DNA of 64,000 nucleotides from Bacillota bacterium (GTDB lineage: Bacteria; Bacillota; TC1), in assembly GCA_028683955.1 (NCBI GenBank), contig JAQUGR010000003.1:1-64000 (forward strand), given 5' to 3'. The notes beneath the pieces are model-generated. The model did not search any database and was not told the origin of the DNA. It saw nothing but the letters and a program-made list of their open reading frames with translations. Made by a program: the position numbers and the translations under genes. Shown one piece after another: positions 8,650 to 17,272 of this stretch. Positions within the stretch are counted from its first letter, which is position 1, and each line of letters begins with the position of its first letter.

Positions 8650-9492
8650 TTATTCTTTAAATTTCCCAGTTCTAAAAGCTTCCATCATCTCCCCAGTCAG
8701 ACTAATCTTTAGTCCCTCTGGAGGAATATCTTTCCTATCCATCCATACACCTAAGGATAACTCCTCTTTTTGAAGAGTTATGGTATCATCTCCATCTAAC
8801 TCGGCAAAAAATCCAGCAAGAATCGTATCCGAAAAAGGCCAAGGTTGGCTTTTGAAAAACTTAAGATTTTTTACTTTCAATCCAACTTCTTCTTTCACTT
8901 CCCTATAAACTGTCTGCTCCAGGCTTTCTCCAATTTCGACAAAACCAGCAACTAGTCCATACCGTTTATAGTCTCGGCCATTATATTTGGTCAATAACAT
9001 ACGTTCCCCACTATAAATTCCCACAATTACACATGGGGAAATTGTCGGATATACTTGAAAAGAGCAAGCATTACAGAAGAGCATTCGTTCTTTGTCTGAT
9101 GGAAACATTTTTTCTCCACATCTACTGCAAAAGAGATGATTTTCATACCAGCGTTTTAACTGTAGACCAACTGCTCCAGCAAAAGAACGCCAATATTTTG
9201 GTTCTGTCCTGAATCTGAACGTAGAGACATAGCTCCAACTATCCACTGTATCTAGTCCTTTTTCCTCAGTCAAGAAATAATTTAACTCATCGATTGAAAA
9301 TAAAAAACGGGCATTATTAATCAGATAAGGGTGAGACTGTTCAAAATCGGAAAAAGATGGATACCAAAGTTTCTCTTTATCTTCTCTAACCAATACATTA
9401 TCCCCATTATATGAAAGGAACAAATCTCCAGACTGAGCTTTTAAAGATTGGAAATTATTATAAAATATTCTCGGTCCAATATCATGAATCAT
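8650..9492 (-). CDS. nudC: NAD+ diphosphatase (NudC-type Nudix hydrolase)
   Basis: Cleaves NAD(H) to NMN(H) and AMP; relatives also remove NAD caps from RNA. The start at 9492 is preceded by AGGGAG; longer in-frame reading lies inside wecB. In the 280-residue form a zinc ribbon has Cys122, Cys125, Cys140 and Cys143. The Nudix box runs from Gly183 to about 205 with REVKEEVG, and the NudC signature SQPWPF is at 215-220. It overlaps the end of wecB by 11 bases, so it is the last gene of the glycan operon. Such a position is unexpected for an NAD-metabolism enzyme. Confidence 0.93.
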   Translation of the reverse strand: MIHDIGPRIFYNNFQSLKAQSGDLFLSYNGDNVLVREDKEKLWYPSFSDFEQSHPYLINNARFLFSIDELNYFLTEEKGLDTVDSWSYVSTFRFRTEPKYWRSFAGAVGLQLKRWYENHLFCSRCGEKMFPSDKERMLFCNACSFQVYPTISPCVIVGIYSGERMLLTKYNGRDYKRYGLVAGFVEIGESLEQTVYREVKEEVGLKVKNLKFFKSQPWPFSDTILAGFFAELDGDDTITLQKEELSLGVWMDRKDIPPEGLKISLTGEMMEAFRTGKFKE

Positions 9493-10621
9493 AAGGCACT
9501 CCCTTGTTATTAAAAGCAGCTTGAAAATATTCTTGGATAGCATCAGCTATATAACGAGAAGCAAAACCATCACCATATGGGTTTTTAGCACCACTCATTT
9601 CATCATATGCAGTTTTATTATCCAGTAGTATTTTTATATTTATATAAATATCTTCAATATCAGTACCAATAAGTTTTAACGTACCACATTCTACTCCCTC
9701 AGGTCTTTCAGTTGTGTTCCGAAGTACCAAAACTGGTTTACCAAGAGATGGTGCCTCTTCTTGAATTCCTCCACTATCGGTCAAAACAAGATAAGACTGT
9801 GCAATAAAATTATGAAAATCAAACACATCAAGAGGTTCTATAATTTTAATTCTTTCTTGATTACTCAATATCTTATCTGCAATTTCTCGAACAGCAGGAT
9901 TCATATGAATCGGGTATATAACACAAACATCATCATACTCATCTACAATTCTTTTAACAGCAGTAAAAATATTCTCCATTGGTTTACCTAAGTTTTCTCT
10001 ACGATGTGCGGTTAATAAAATAATTCTCTTATTTTCTTGTTGAGATAAAAAAGGGTGTTGGTAATCTTCAAAGACAGTTGATTTCAAAACATCAATAGCT
10101 GTGTTACCAGTAATATAAACGCCACTATTTTTACCTTCATTCCTAAGATTATCTGCACTTTGTTCTGTTGGTGCAAAAAACATATCTGAAATACAATCAA
10201 CCATTTGTCGATTTGCTTCTTCAGGGAAGGGTGAGTATTTATTCCAGGTACGTAATCCTGCTTCCACATGTCCAATTGTGATTTTTTCATAAAATGAAGC
10301 CAAAGCTCCAGCAAAAGAAGTTGTAGTATCACCATGAACTAATACAATATCTGGTTGTTCCATCTGTAAAATAGGTGTTAGTAATTCAAGTACACTCATT
10401 GTAATGCTATCAAGAGTTTGCCTGTTCTTCATTATGTTAAGATCATACTTTGGAGTTATTTTGAAAAATGAAAGTACTTGGTCAAGCATTTCTCTTTGTT
10501 GCGCAGTAACACAAACGACACATTCAAATTCCTTGCGATCTTGTAATTCTTTTACCAATGGTGCCATTTTTATTGCTTCAGGTCTAGTCCCAAATACAAG
10601 AAATGTTTTTATTTTTCTCAT
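9482..10621 (-). CDS. wecB: UDP-N-acetylglucosamine 2-epimerase (non-hydrolysing)
   Basis: Interconverts UDP-GlcNAc and UDP-ManNAc in the cytoplasm. The roughly 379-residue GT-B fold shows GTRPEAIKMAPL at 11-22, VHGDTTTSFAG, GHVEAGLRT, LTAHRRENLG and TDSGGIQEEAPSLG, all epimerase hallmarks. The start is set at ATG 10621, which has AAAAGGGATGG upstream. A TTG at 10642 that overlaps the nfrB-like stop as TTGA is an alternative that would give coupling. It directly follows an NfrB-like glycosyltransferase, so UDP-ManNAc made here is the likely donor for that enzyme. In E. coli the same gene is also known as nfrC. Confidence 0.95.
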   Translation of the reverse strand: MRKIKTFLVFGTRPEAIKMAPLVKELQDRKEFECVVCVTAQQREMLDQVLSFFKITPKYDLNIMKNRQTLDSITMSVLELLTPILQMEQPDIVLVHGDTTTSFAGALASFYEKITIGHVEAGLRTWNKYSPFPEEANRQMVDCISDMFFAPTEQSADNLRNEGKNSGVYITGNTAIDVLKSTVFEDYQHPFLSQQENKRIILLTAHRRENLGKPMENIFTAVKRIVDEYDDVCVIYPIHMNPAVREIADKILSNQERIKIIEPLDVFDFHNFIAQSYLVLTDSGGIQEEAPSLGKPVLVLRNTTERPEGVECGTLKLIGTDIEDIYINIKILLDNKTAYDEMSGAKNPYGDGFASRYIADAIQEYFQAAFNNKGVPYDS

Positions 10622-10638
10622 TAAACTACCATCCCTTT

Positions 10639-12669
10639 TCAAATATTAGCTTCATTTTCAACAACCAATAATCCCATGGATTGTAAAATTTCATCAGATG
10701 ATTTACCTGTTCCAATAGCATGGTTACATGCAATAATATATTGTTCAGTATTTATTTTGTTAGTGTTTAAAAGATTAAATGCTATAGTGTTTTTAAATTT
10801 AGATTTTTTCAAACCAAACATTATTTCAAGACCTTCTCTAACCATTTCAGTTGTAGTAAAAGCAGATAATATTTTTATCCCTAATTTTTCGCGTAATATT
10901 GTTTGTGCATCATCAGGACTGCTTTCACAGTAGGCAATTACAAAACTGTTGCCAGCAGAAACAATAGGCAATACCATTAATTCTTCTAATAGGTCTTTAT
11001 CAAACTTAGAAGTAAATGAAGGTAAATCATATGTAGAAAAATCTCCCATATCTACAAACTCAATTCCTTTAATATGAGCTAATACCTCTAAAAGCTGATG
11101 TTCATTTATAAGTCCTTCTTGTAATAAATATTCACCAATATGTATTTTGGCCGGTTTCTTGTTAAGGGTTTCTTTTAATGCTTCGGGTGTTATTAACCCC
11201 TTCTCAATCAACACATCACCAAATGTTCTATGATAACGGTTCAATACTTCTTTTGGAAGAAATGTATGATCTGTTTTACTCCATGCAAAGCTTTGTTGTT
11301 TTTTATCTACTTTTTTCTTTTCCTTATTCCCTGATAAACTTTGAATATAGGCCTTTATGGTAGCGGATAAATTGATTACATTCCCCCAAATTATACGTAA
11401 AGGCAAGATAGGTGGTAGTAGACAAGCAAAAAACATGCTCTTAAATCCATACACATTATATACAGCAATAGACCTGGAAATCTGTCGCTCTATCATCATT
11501 ATTGTGACAATTAAGCTTAAATACCAAGATAATGAAAAAAATGGATAAATAGGAGTTAGTGGCATAAATAAGGATACAAAAAAATAAACAAGAACAGGAT
11601 AACCCACAAAAACTAATAAATTCCCAATTTTCGCTTTTAAATCTCTATAAAGGGAATATCTTCCCATGAAACTCAATCCATTTTTTGCGAATATATCTTT
11701 GAATGCTACCGATTGCATAGTTATTCCTAATATCCAGCGAGTTTTTTGTTTAACTGCTGCTTTAAAGGTTGTAGGAAACATAGATCGTGTGGCAATGTAA
11801 TCGAAGATTATTTTATCATCCCTTGAAACACGTGGAATTAAATCTAAAACATAACGAATCCTCAATCCTTTTTCAAATAGTGTTAATGATAGTCGATAAT
11901 CCTCTGTTATGCTGTCATTTGGTAATATTTCATCTGTTTCAAAAGTATCAATAGTTTTCCTTGAAAGTGCAAATCCAGTTCCAGCAGAAGGTACAAATGC
12001 ACCTGTACTATATCTTCCTACCATAACGTTAAAATGATTCTCTGCAAATTCATCTGCATATGTACTAACAGTCATTGTTTTAAAAAAATTGCTGAATTTT
12101 GGCATTTGCATTAAAGGGAATACCGGAAACTGTAAACCATCATATTTATCTATCATGTAATTTGTAACCATAAACTCATATGGATGGATTACATCTTCCG
12201 CATCATGAACAGTTATTGATGCGAATCTCCAGCCAAATTGTTTTTCATATTGCTTAACTTGAGAAATTACATAGTTAATATTTTGAGCTTTAGTTGTTGG
12301 ACCTGGAAGTACATTTATAACCATATGTACATTAGAAAATCTTTTTTCCATTTCTTTAACAACATCTATTGTCTCTTGATCATTAGGATAAACTCCTACA
12401 AATAAATGATACATTGATTTTGGATACTGAATTGAAGAAATCAGATTTTCAATAACTGCTCCAATAACTTGAGATTCATTCCATGCTCCAATTGTCACCG
12501 CTAATAGCTTCTCTGGTGTTTTACGAATCACTTTAAAATCTAATCGTTTATTTTTGAATTGAGCACGCTTAGTTAAGGAATAAATATCCCATAAAAAATC
12601 ATCAAAACCCATAGTTAAATATAATGTTACCAGTATTAATCCTATAACATATAGTGTGTTTTCAAACAT
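10639..12669 (-). CDS. NfrB-like membrane glycosyltransferase (GT2) with C-terminal MshEN-like domain
   Basis: This 676-residue inner-membrane glycan polymerase candidate starts with one membrane helix (about 5-25). A GT2 domain follows, with GAWNES at 61-66, the acidic DAED at 156-159, the catalytic TED at 255-257 and the Q-x-x-R-W motif at 308-312. Three or more membrane helices span about 348-440. After a basic linker, residues about 480-540 form two tandem MshEN-type repeats (GDVLIEKGLI and GEYLLQEGLI), followed by a GSPII_E-like tail. This order matches E. coli NfrB, whose MshEN domain binds c-di-GMP and which uses UDP-ManNAc. Here the repeat positions that are normally Arg and Gln are Thr482/His510 and Lys505/Ile533, so ligand binding is uncertain. 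It has its own promoter upstream. Confidence 0.82.
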   Translation of the reverse strand: MFENTLYVIGLILVTLYLTMGFDDFLWDIYSLTKRAQFKNKRLDFKVIRKTPEKLLAVTIGAWNESQVIGAVIENLISSIQYPKSMYHLFVGVYPNDQETIDVVKEMEKRFSNVHMVINVLPGPTTKAQNINYVISQVKQYEKQFGWRFASITVHDAEDVIHPYEFMVTNYMIDKYDGLQFPVFPLMQMPKFSNFFKTMTVSTYADEFAENHFNVMVGRYSTGAFVPSAGTGFALSRKTIDTFETDEILPNDSITEDYRLSLTLFEKGLRIRYVLDLIPRVSRDDKIIFDYIATRSMFPTTFKAAVKQKTRWILGITMQSVAFKDIFAKNGLSFMGRYSLYRDLKAKIGNLLVFVGYPVLVYFFVSLFMPLTPIYPFFSLSWYLSLIVTIMMIERQISRSIAVYNVYGFKSMFFACLLPPILPLRIIWGNVINLSATIKAYIQSLSGNKEKKKVDKKQQSFAWSKTDHTFLPKEVLNRYHRTFGDVLIEKGLITPEALKETLNKKPAKIHIGEYLLQEGLINEHQLLEVLAHIKGIEFVDMGDFSTYDLPSFTSKFDKDLLEELMVLPIVSAGNSFVIAYCESSPDDAQTILREKLGIKILSAFTTTEMVREGLEIMFGLKKSKFKNTIAFNLLNTNKINTEQYIIACNHAIGTGKSSDEILQSMGLLVVENEANI

Positions 12670-12788
12670 ATCTGTTTCACCTCACTTTAAATTCATATTA
12701 TTTGTTAATTAAAATTAAATCAGTAAATTATAATCGCAAACTTTGTAACATAATATAATCAACTTGATTTAAATTATTCTTTGACTTT

Positions 12789-12817
12789 ATTATAACTTAC
12801 ATACAAATAAATACCAA
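12789..12817 (-). promoter_or_regulatory. Promoter for the nfrB-like/wecB/nudC unit
   Basis: On the minus strand TTGGTA (12812-12817), a 17-base spacer and TATAAT (12789-12794) lie about 120 bases upstream of the glycosyltransferase start. The 250-base gap between pilin and glycosyltransferase holds little else. No c-di-GMP riboswitch pattern was found in it. Confidence 0.6.
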
Positions 12818-12920
12818 GTCATCTAGCATATATCACTAAATATATGTATCATCAACATAATTATTCTGAAACTTTTTAAATCAATAGATAACCTATATAT
12901 TAAACAATTATAAATCATTT

Positions 12921-13517
12921 TTACCTAGGTACGCCTTTTGTATATACGTAATATTTATCAGACTGTTTACCATTAGAGGTAACATAATAAAGATATATTT
13001 TCGAAGCATTTGTACCATTATACCAAATCACAATTGATCCCTGATAATAACTATTTATAGTCTTAGTTGCGCCTGGTGTATAACTTGCCCCTTTATCTGT
13101 TGTAATATAAAGTGCTTGCTGTGAATATAACCCATCACCAAGATTACTTGACCAATTTACCACACCAACCTTACCACTTTTATTATTTACATAACCAAGA
13201 ATATTTGAATTATCACTGTCTCCTGGCCCATTTAATATTTCCCAATTAGACTCTAAATGTCTTGAAAAATAATCTGCACTTCCACTTGAACTTTTTACAT
13301 ATGTAAATATATGTTGATCATCAAATCCTTCAACAAGCATTTCAGTTGTTAAATATGTAGATAAATTTTTTGTACTCGAAATGAGTTTCGTATCCATTGC
13401 AGATTCAACATAACCAGAAAAGATTGGTATTGAAACAGCTGCAAGTATTGCCACTATTGCCACAACTACAACCACCTCAATTAAAGTAAAACCTCTGTAT
13501 CCATTCTTTTTTTTCAT
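12921..13517 (-). CDS. Solitary type IV pilin-like protein
   Basis: This 198-residue protein has a type III prepilin signal. The basic leader ends at Gly9, followed by Phe10 and Glu14 (RGFTLIEV), then a hydrophobic helix to about residue 33. The C-terminal part is rich in Ser, Asn and Tyr, with strands such as YYVTSNGKQ, as in pilin globular heads. It should be cleaved after Gly9 by a prepilin peptidase. None is in the window, nor is any pilus ATPase or platform gene. It sits between the diguanylate cyclase gene and the NfrB-like gene, which suggests a link to the surface glycan. That link is an inference from position. Confidence 0.85.
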   Translation of the reverse strand: MKKKNGYRGFTLIEVVVVVAIVAILAAVSIPIFSGYVESAMDTKLISSTKNLSTYLTTEMLVEGFDDQHIFTYVKSSSGSADYFSRHLESNWEILNGPGDSDNSNILGYVNNKSGKVGVVNWSSNLGDGLYSQQALYITTDKGASYTPGATKTINSYYQGSIVIWYNGTNASKIYLYYVTSNGKQSDKYYVYTKGVPR

Positions 13518-13610
13518 TTAAATGCTCCTTTTTTATTGCTTAGTTACATTTATACTACTACTTTAATGTAATGTTTTCAAGACTTTAAAACTTAACCAAG
13601 ACAATCGATT

Positions 13611-13651
13611 TTAATTTAAAAAAATGAGTCCTATTTATCATAGCACCCATT
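13611..13651 (-). terminator. Rho-independent terminator after the diguanylate cyclase gene
   Basis: On the minus strand AATGGGT (13645-13651) pairs with ACTCATT (13623-13629, one G-U) and is followed by a run of seven T. The pilin gene downstream therefore needs its own promoter. A TTGAAA-17-TAGTAT arrangement lies ahead of it. Confidence 0.65.
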
Positions 13652-13671
13652 CTTAATCTCACTTTACTAAC

Positions 13672-15053
13672 CTACCGGTTAATTCTTTCATTAAAAAACT
13701 CCACAAATTTTTTATGGTTGGTTTCTTTTTCTTTATACATCTGATCATCTGCTTCTTTAATAGTTGCAGTTACCGAGTCATTATCATAAATATTCCCAAT
13801 AGACCAACCTATAGATACACTTAAAGGTAACTTAATATTTTTTTTATTATATGAAATGAGGTTTTTTCTAACCCTCTCACTTGCTAATTCTACTGCTTTC
13901 CCATCACTAAAAGGCATAATGACAGTAAATTCATCACCACCCACACGAAGAATTATATCACTTTTCCTAAAACTCTTATTAAGAATCTTACTAGCATTAA
14001 TTATTAAAGCATCACCTTGAGCGTGACCTAGGTTATCATTGACTAGCTTTAAGCCGTCAATATCAATAACAACTATACCTACAGGATTGTAATCACCCTT
14101 TATAATACTATTTACAATATCTTCCATATAAGTTCTGTTAAAAAGTCCTGTTAACTGATCATGAAAACTTAGATATTGAAGCCTTTCCTCAATTATTTTA
14201 TAATCAGTTAAATCATCAATAATAATTACTGTACCATCATATTTGTTACTTACATCAAGCATTTTATGAAATTTAATTAGTAAGTTTCTTTCTCCTTGTG
14301 AAGGTGCATTAAATTTTTTTCAATATTTCTAGAGGTTTCTGCACTTTTAACAAATTCCATATAATCATCATTAAGCCATGGCAAAATGTCATGTATAAAT
14401 TCAGGGTTCTTTTGATTTGAATAGTATACTGACCCAGGATTTGTTTGATCCTTATGTAAAATCACAAGTCCTGAATAATTAATATTAATACATTGATGTT
14501 TTGAATCAATAATAAAAGTAGGATTTGAAGAACTCTCAAAAATTGTCAAGTATTTGTTTTTTTCATTGGTCATTTTCATCATATTGACTTGAATTTTATT
14601 TAATACAGTCTCTTCGGATTGTGTTGTCCACTCATTTATGTAGCTAATTTCATTTATATCAAAAAATCTATTTGTCCAAAGCCTATAAGTCTTCAATCTG
14701 TCAAGCTCCAAGTCAGATTCTTCCAATAAATCAATGTAAGCTTGTCGGTAATATTTTATAAATGATAAAAACATAGTTAAACTTACACCTCTATTACGGT
14801 GTTTCCTAGCTTCAAGAATACCAAAGGCTGAAATTGGAGACTCCGAAAAGTCATGATCAACTTCAATTTCAGGTATACTTCTATCACTTTCTATCCCCTC
14901 TACAAACCCCTTAGTCAGACCGGCTATGGATAGTGCCCAAGCTTCTTCAAGAGTGGAGGTGTACTTTGTATATCCAAGAAGTTGTGCATAGTGCAATATA
15001 CGTTTAATTAGAAATGATTGATTGTTTTTTACTAAATCAATAAGTTCTTGCAT
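13672..15053 (-). pseudogene. PAS-GGDEF diguanylate cyclase, split by a one-base frameshift
   Basis: The first frame (15053 to 14277, 258 residues) is a helical sensor region followed by a PAS domain (KYLTIFESSSNPTFIID onward). It ends early at TAA. The second frame (ATG 14262 to 13672) has the end of the PAS domain and a full GGDEF domain, with RVGGDEF intact and an inhibitory-site RKSD five residues before it. Reading past the stop in the second frame gives QGERNLLIKFHK, a natural PAS strand. Adding one base near 14297-14300 restores a single 460-residue protein. GGDEF enzymes make c-di-GMP from two GTP. The catalytic half might still be made from ATG 14262. Confidence 0.8.
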
Positions 15054-15308
15054 TATATTCCTCCTCTTATATAAATCAGCATTTATATTAATAATATTAT
15101 TTTATTTTATTGATCATATTATATAGCATTTACAATTATTATACCAACTTATTTAAGGTTTATTTAACTTATATTTAATGTAAATTTAAGGTGAAAATAA
15201 AATATAAACCTTTTATTTAACGATATATCTTTTAGTACCATGATTTACATAGTTTAATAAAAGTATTAAACTTCATACATACACTTAATACTTTAAAGGA
15301 GGCTTAAA

Positions 15309-15827
15309 ATGTTAACAAAAGACGAGATTTTAATACAACACTGTATCGATCTAGCAATTACATCAGGTAAGAAAGGTTATAATACTTTTGGTTCAATACT
15401 GGTTCATAATGGTAAAATTCTAGAAGAAGGTGAGAACACTGAAGGTTATATTAAAGAGGCCTTTGGTCATGCTGAGTTTAATCTTATGCATAAATGTGTA
15501 GGCAAATATAGTCTTGCTTTTTTGTCTAATTGTGTGGTTTATACTAGCACTTTTCCTTGTGTTAGATGTTTGATGTCTATTGCTTCACTCGGGATAAGAA
15601 AGGTAGTTTATAGTGTTTCTGATGAAAATTTTGCTTTAGTAAAACCTTTTAAATCAAACATAATTGACTATCCATCTGCGCTTAAAACTATGGGGGTTGA
15701 AATGGAGATGATTGGGCCTATTCTTCAAGAAGAAGGTATGAAAGTATATTCCTATCGCTTTGGTAAATATCAACCACTGGAAGAAATACTAGCAGAAAGT
15801 GCAGAATTAAGAAATAAAGAAGATTAA
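15309..15827 (+). CDS. Cytidine/deoxycytidylate deaminase-family zinc enzyme
   Basis: The 172-residue CDA-fold deaminase has the zinc ligands and catalytic Glu: His54-Ala-Glu56 (GHAEFNL) and Cys84-x-x-Cys87 (FPCVRC). The arrangement resembles guanine deaminase, tRNA-adenosine deaminase and related nucleoside deaminases. The C-terminal part does not settle the substrate. AAAGGAGG precedes the ATG. It is a single-gene unit between an AT-rich 255-base upstream gap, in which I see no feature beyond weak promoter-like hexamers, and a strong terminator. Confidence 0.8.
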   Translation: MLTKDEILIQHCIDLAITSGKKGYNTFGSILVHNGKILEEGENTEGYIKEAFGHAEFNLMHKCVGKYSLAFLSNCVVYTSTFPCVRCLMSIASLGIRKVVYSVSDENFALVKPFKSNIIDYPSALKTMGVEMEMIGPILQEEGMKVYSYRFGKYQPLEEILAESAELRNKED

Positions 15828-15836
15828 ATAAGAAAA

Positions 15837-15885
15837 GTATATAAGAAAAGGAAGGAATATTAAATTCCTTCCTTTTCTTATATAC
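15837..15885. terminator. Long perfect hairpin, bidirectional terminator
   Basis: Bases 15837-15858 are fully complementary to 15864-15885, giving a 22-base stem with a 5-base loop between two convergent genes. The stem is AT-rich at its foot, and T/A tracts lie within it. Confidence 0.75.
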
Positions 15886-15900
15886 ATATTCACTTATTTT

Positions 15901-16359
15901 CTATTTAAGTAAAAATTCAATTTTTGTTAGTAGTTCCTCATTTGGTATATTGCCAGGCGAATTGAAATAGTATTCAAATATAACGCCACTAGGTTCTAAA
16001 TCATTTAAAAGAATCCATTTAAACATTTCTTCATGGAAATATGACATATATTCATAGGCACCCTTATAGTAACCAACAACTCTTTTTCCACAAGGAATTG
16101 TTGAACCTTTTATCTCACCATCATCCTCTAAGTGTTCACCCACAGGAAATCCAATCTCCACTTCTATGTTGTTATCATCCATATTATAATAGGCAACAAA
16201 AGCTGGACCTATTGCCAAGGAATCCTTTTTAGAAATATATTCCATTAGTTTGTTAAATACTTGCCCCACTAGAGCTGGCAATTCCTGTTCAGTCGTGTTA
16301 GAGCGAATACTCACTGCATTTTGGGTGTCTGTTTCCATTACTTGAAATAAATAATTCAT
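15901..16359 (-). CDS. GyrI-like small-molecule-binding domain protein
   Basis: This 152-residue protein consists of a single SHS2-repeat GyrI-like/AraC effector-binding fold, with no DNA-binding domain. Typical elements are the AFVAYYNMDDNNIEVEIGFPV strands and the later GSTIPCGKRVVGYYKGAY segment, which ends with a conserved Glu-containing YHEEMFKWI-like helix. Stand-alone members bind or hydrolyse small lipophilic compounds. AAAGGAG precedes the start, and it lies downstream of the radical SAM gene transcribed from the same strand. Confidence 0.7.
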   Translation of the reverse strand: MNYLFQVMETDTQNAVSIRSNTTEQELPALVGQVFNKLMEYISKKDSLAIGPAFVAYYNMDDNNIEVEIGFPVGEHLEDDGEIKGSTIPCGKRVVGYYKGAYEYMSYFHEEMFKWILLNDLEPSGVIFEYYFNSPGNIPNEELLTKIEFLLK

Positions 16360-16430
16360 ATTAAACTGCTCCTTTATAATTATAATTAAATTAAATAAAT
16401 AATTTTATGTCTCTAATATAATAAAAAATA

Positions 16431-17258
16431 TTAAAGATACTGTCCAACTTGATTTAATAACATTTCTTTATCCTTAGGCAAAGTACCCTTAATCTTTATA
16501 ATATTAGTTGGGTGAGTTGTGTCGAATATTAGTTCATTAACAGGTACAATATTTTCTAATAGCACCCTTATTTCTAATAGCCTTTCCATTTGGTCTGCAG
16601 GAATAAACTCTCCTCTTTTTACCATCTTCATCAACTCAGTTTCATCAAAAACAATTAAATTCATAGTTATGACTTTCCTAGTCTTAAACTGATTGATCAT
16701 ATTAGCCGTGGCAATAGCATTTTCTTCATACTTACCCTTGCCTCCGATTCCATACATTATAATCGTATTAAATTGCAAGTTGGCCTCGTTTAATTTTTTT
16801 GCTTGTTTAATTCCCTCTTCAACATCATGACTTTTTTTCATTTTCTTAAGTATATCGTCACTACCTGTTTCAAAACCTATGTATAAGAGCCTAAGACCGG
16901 CATCATGAAGAGTTTTTAATTCATCCAGGGAATACCTAGCAATATTTTTTATCGAGGCGTATGAAGCAACACAAGCACAATAAGGTAAATACCGATTTAT
17001 TAACACTAATATTTTCATCATTTTATCAAATCCTATTGCCATAGGATCTGCTCCAGTTAGAAATACTCTTTCAATGTTTTTGTCAACGCTTACTAAATTA
17101 ATCTTAATTTGTGAAAGTGCTATTTCAAAGTATTCTTCATCTTTATACATAGAACAAAATGCACACTTATTATATGAGCAACCTGTAGTAACCGGAAGAA
17201 GAAAAGTATTCATTTCATCTTGAGGATAGTAGATTGTTGTATTCTCATTAATATTCAT
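16431..17258 (-). CDS. Radical SAM enzyme of unknown substrate
   Basis: The 275-residue protein has the 4Fe-4S site as Cys27-x4-Cys32-x2-Cys35 (GCSYNKCAFC). This C-x4-C-x2-C spacing occurs in a subgroup of radical SAM proteins related to B12-binding and Elp3-like members. Later segments such as VFLTGADPMAIGFDKM, FETGSDDILKKMKK and NTIIMYGIGG fit the radical SAM barrel. It has no extra cysteine-rich or cobalamin domain. It follows the zinc operon regulator by 14 bases, so it may be cotranscribed. No function is claimed. Confidence 0.82.
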   Translation of the reverse strand: MNINENTTIYYPQDEMNTFLLPVTTGCSYNKCAFCSMYKDEEYFEIALSQIKINLVSVDKNIERVFLTGADPMAIGFDKMMKILVLINRYLPYCACVASYASIKNIARYSLDELKTLHDAGLRLLYIGFETGSDDILKKMKKSHDVEEGIKQAKKLNEANLQFNTIIMYGIGGKGKYEENAIATANMINQFKTRKVITMNLIVFDETELMKMVKRGEFIPADQMERLLEIRVLLENIVPVNELIFDTTHPTNIIKIKGTLPKDKEMLLNQVGQYL

Positions 17259-17272
17259 TAATTATAGCTCCT

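Noticed and set aside
10639-12669. Reading the GT2 protein as a cellulose synthase (BcsA)
   Set aside because: There is no PilZ domain, and no bcsB-like partner. The C-terminal MshEN-like domain and adjacent wecB fit NfrB instead.
12670-15308. Possible c-di-GMP riboswitch controlling the glycan or pilin genes
   Set aside because: The gaps at 12670-12920, 13518-13671 and 15054-15308 were read on the minus strand for the GEMM-I and GEMM-II core patterns. Neither was found.
15054-15308. Small RNA or hidden gene in the AT-rich gap before the deaminase
   Set aside because: The gap has only weak promoter-like hexamers and a loose AAGGTTTAT/ATAAACCTT repeat pair. There is no convincing stem-terminator unit or reading frame.
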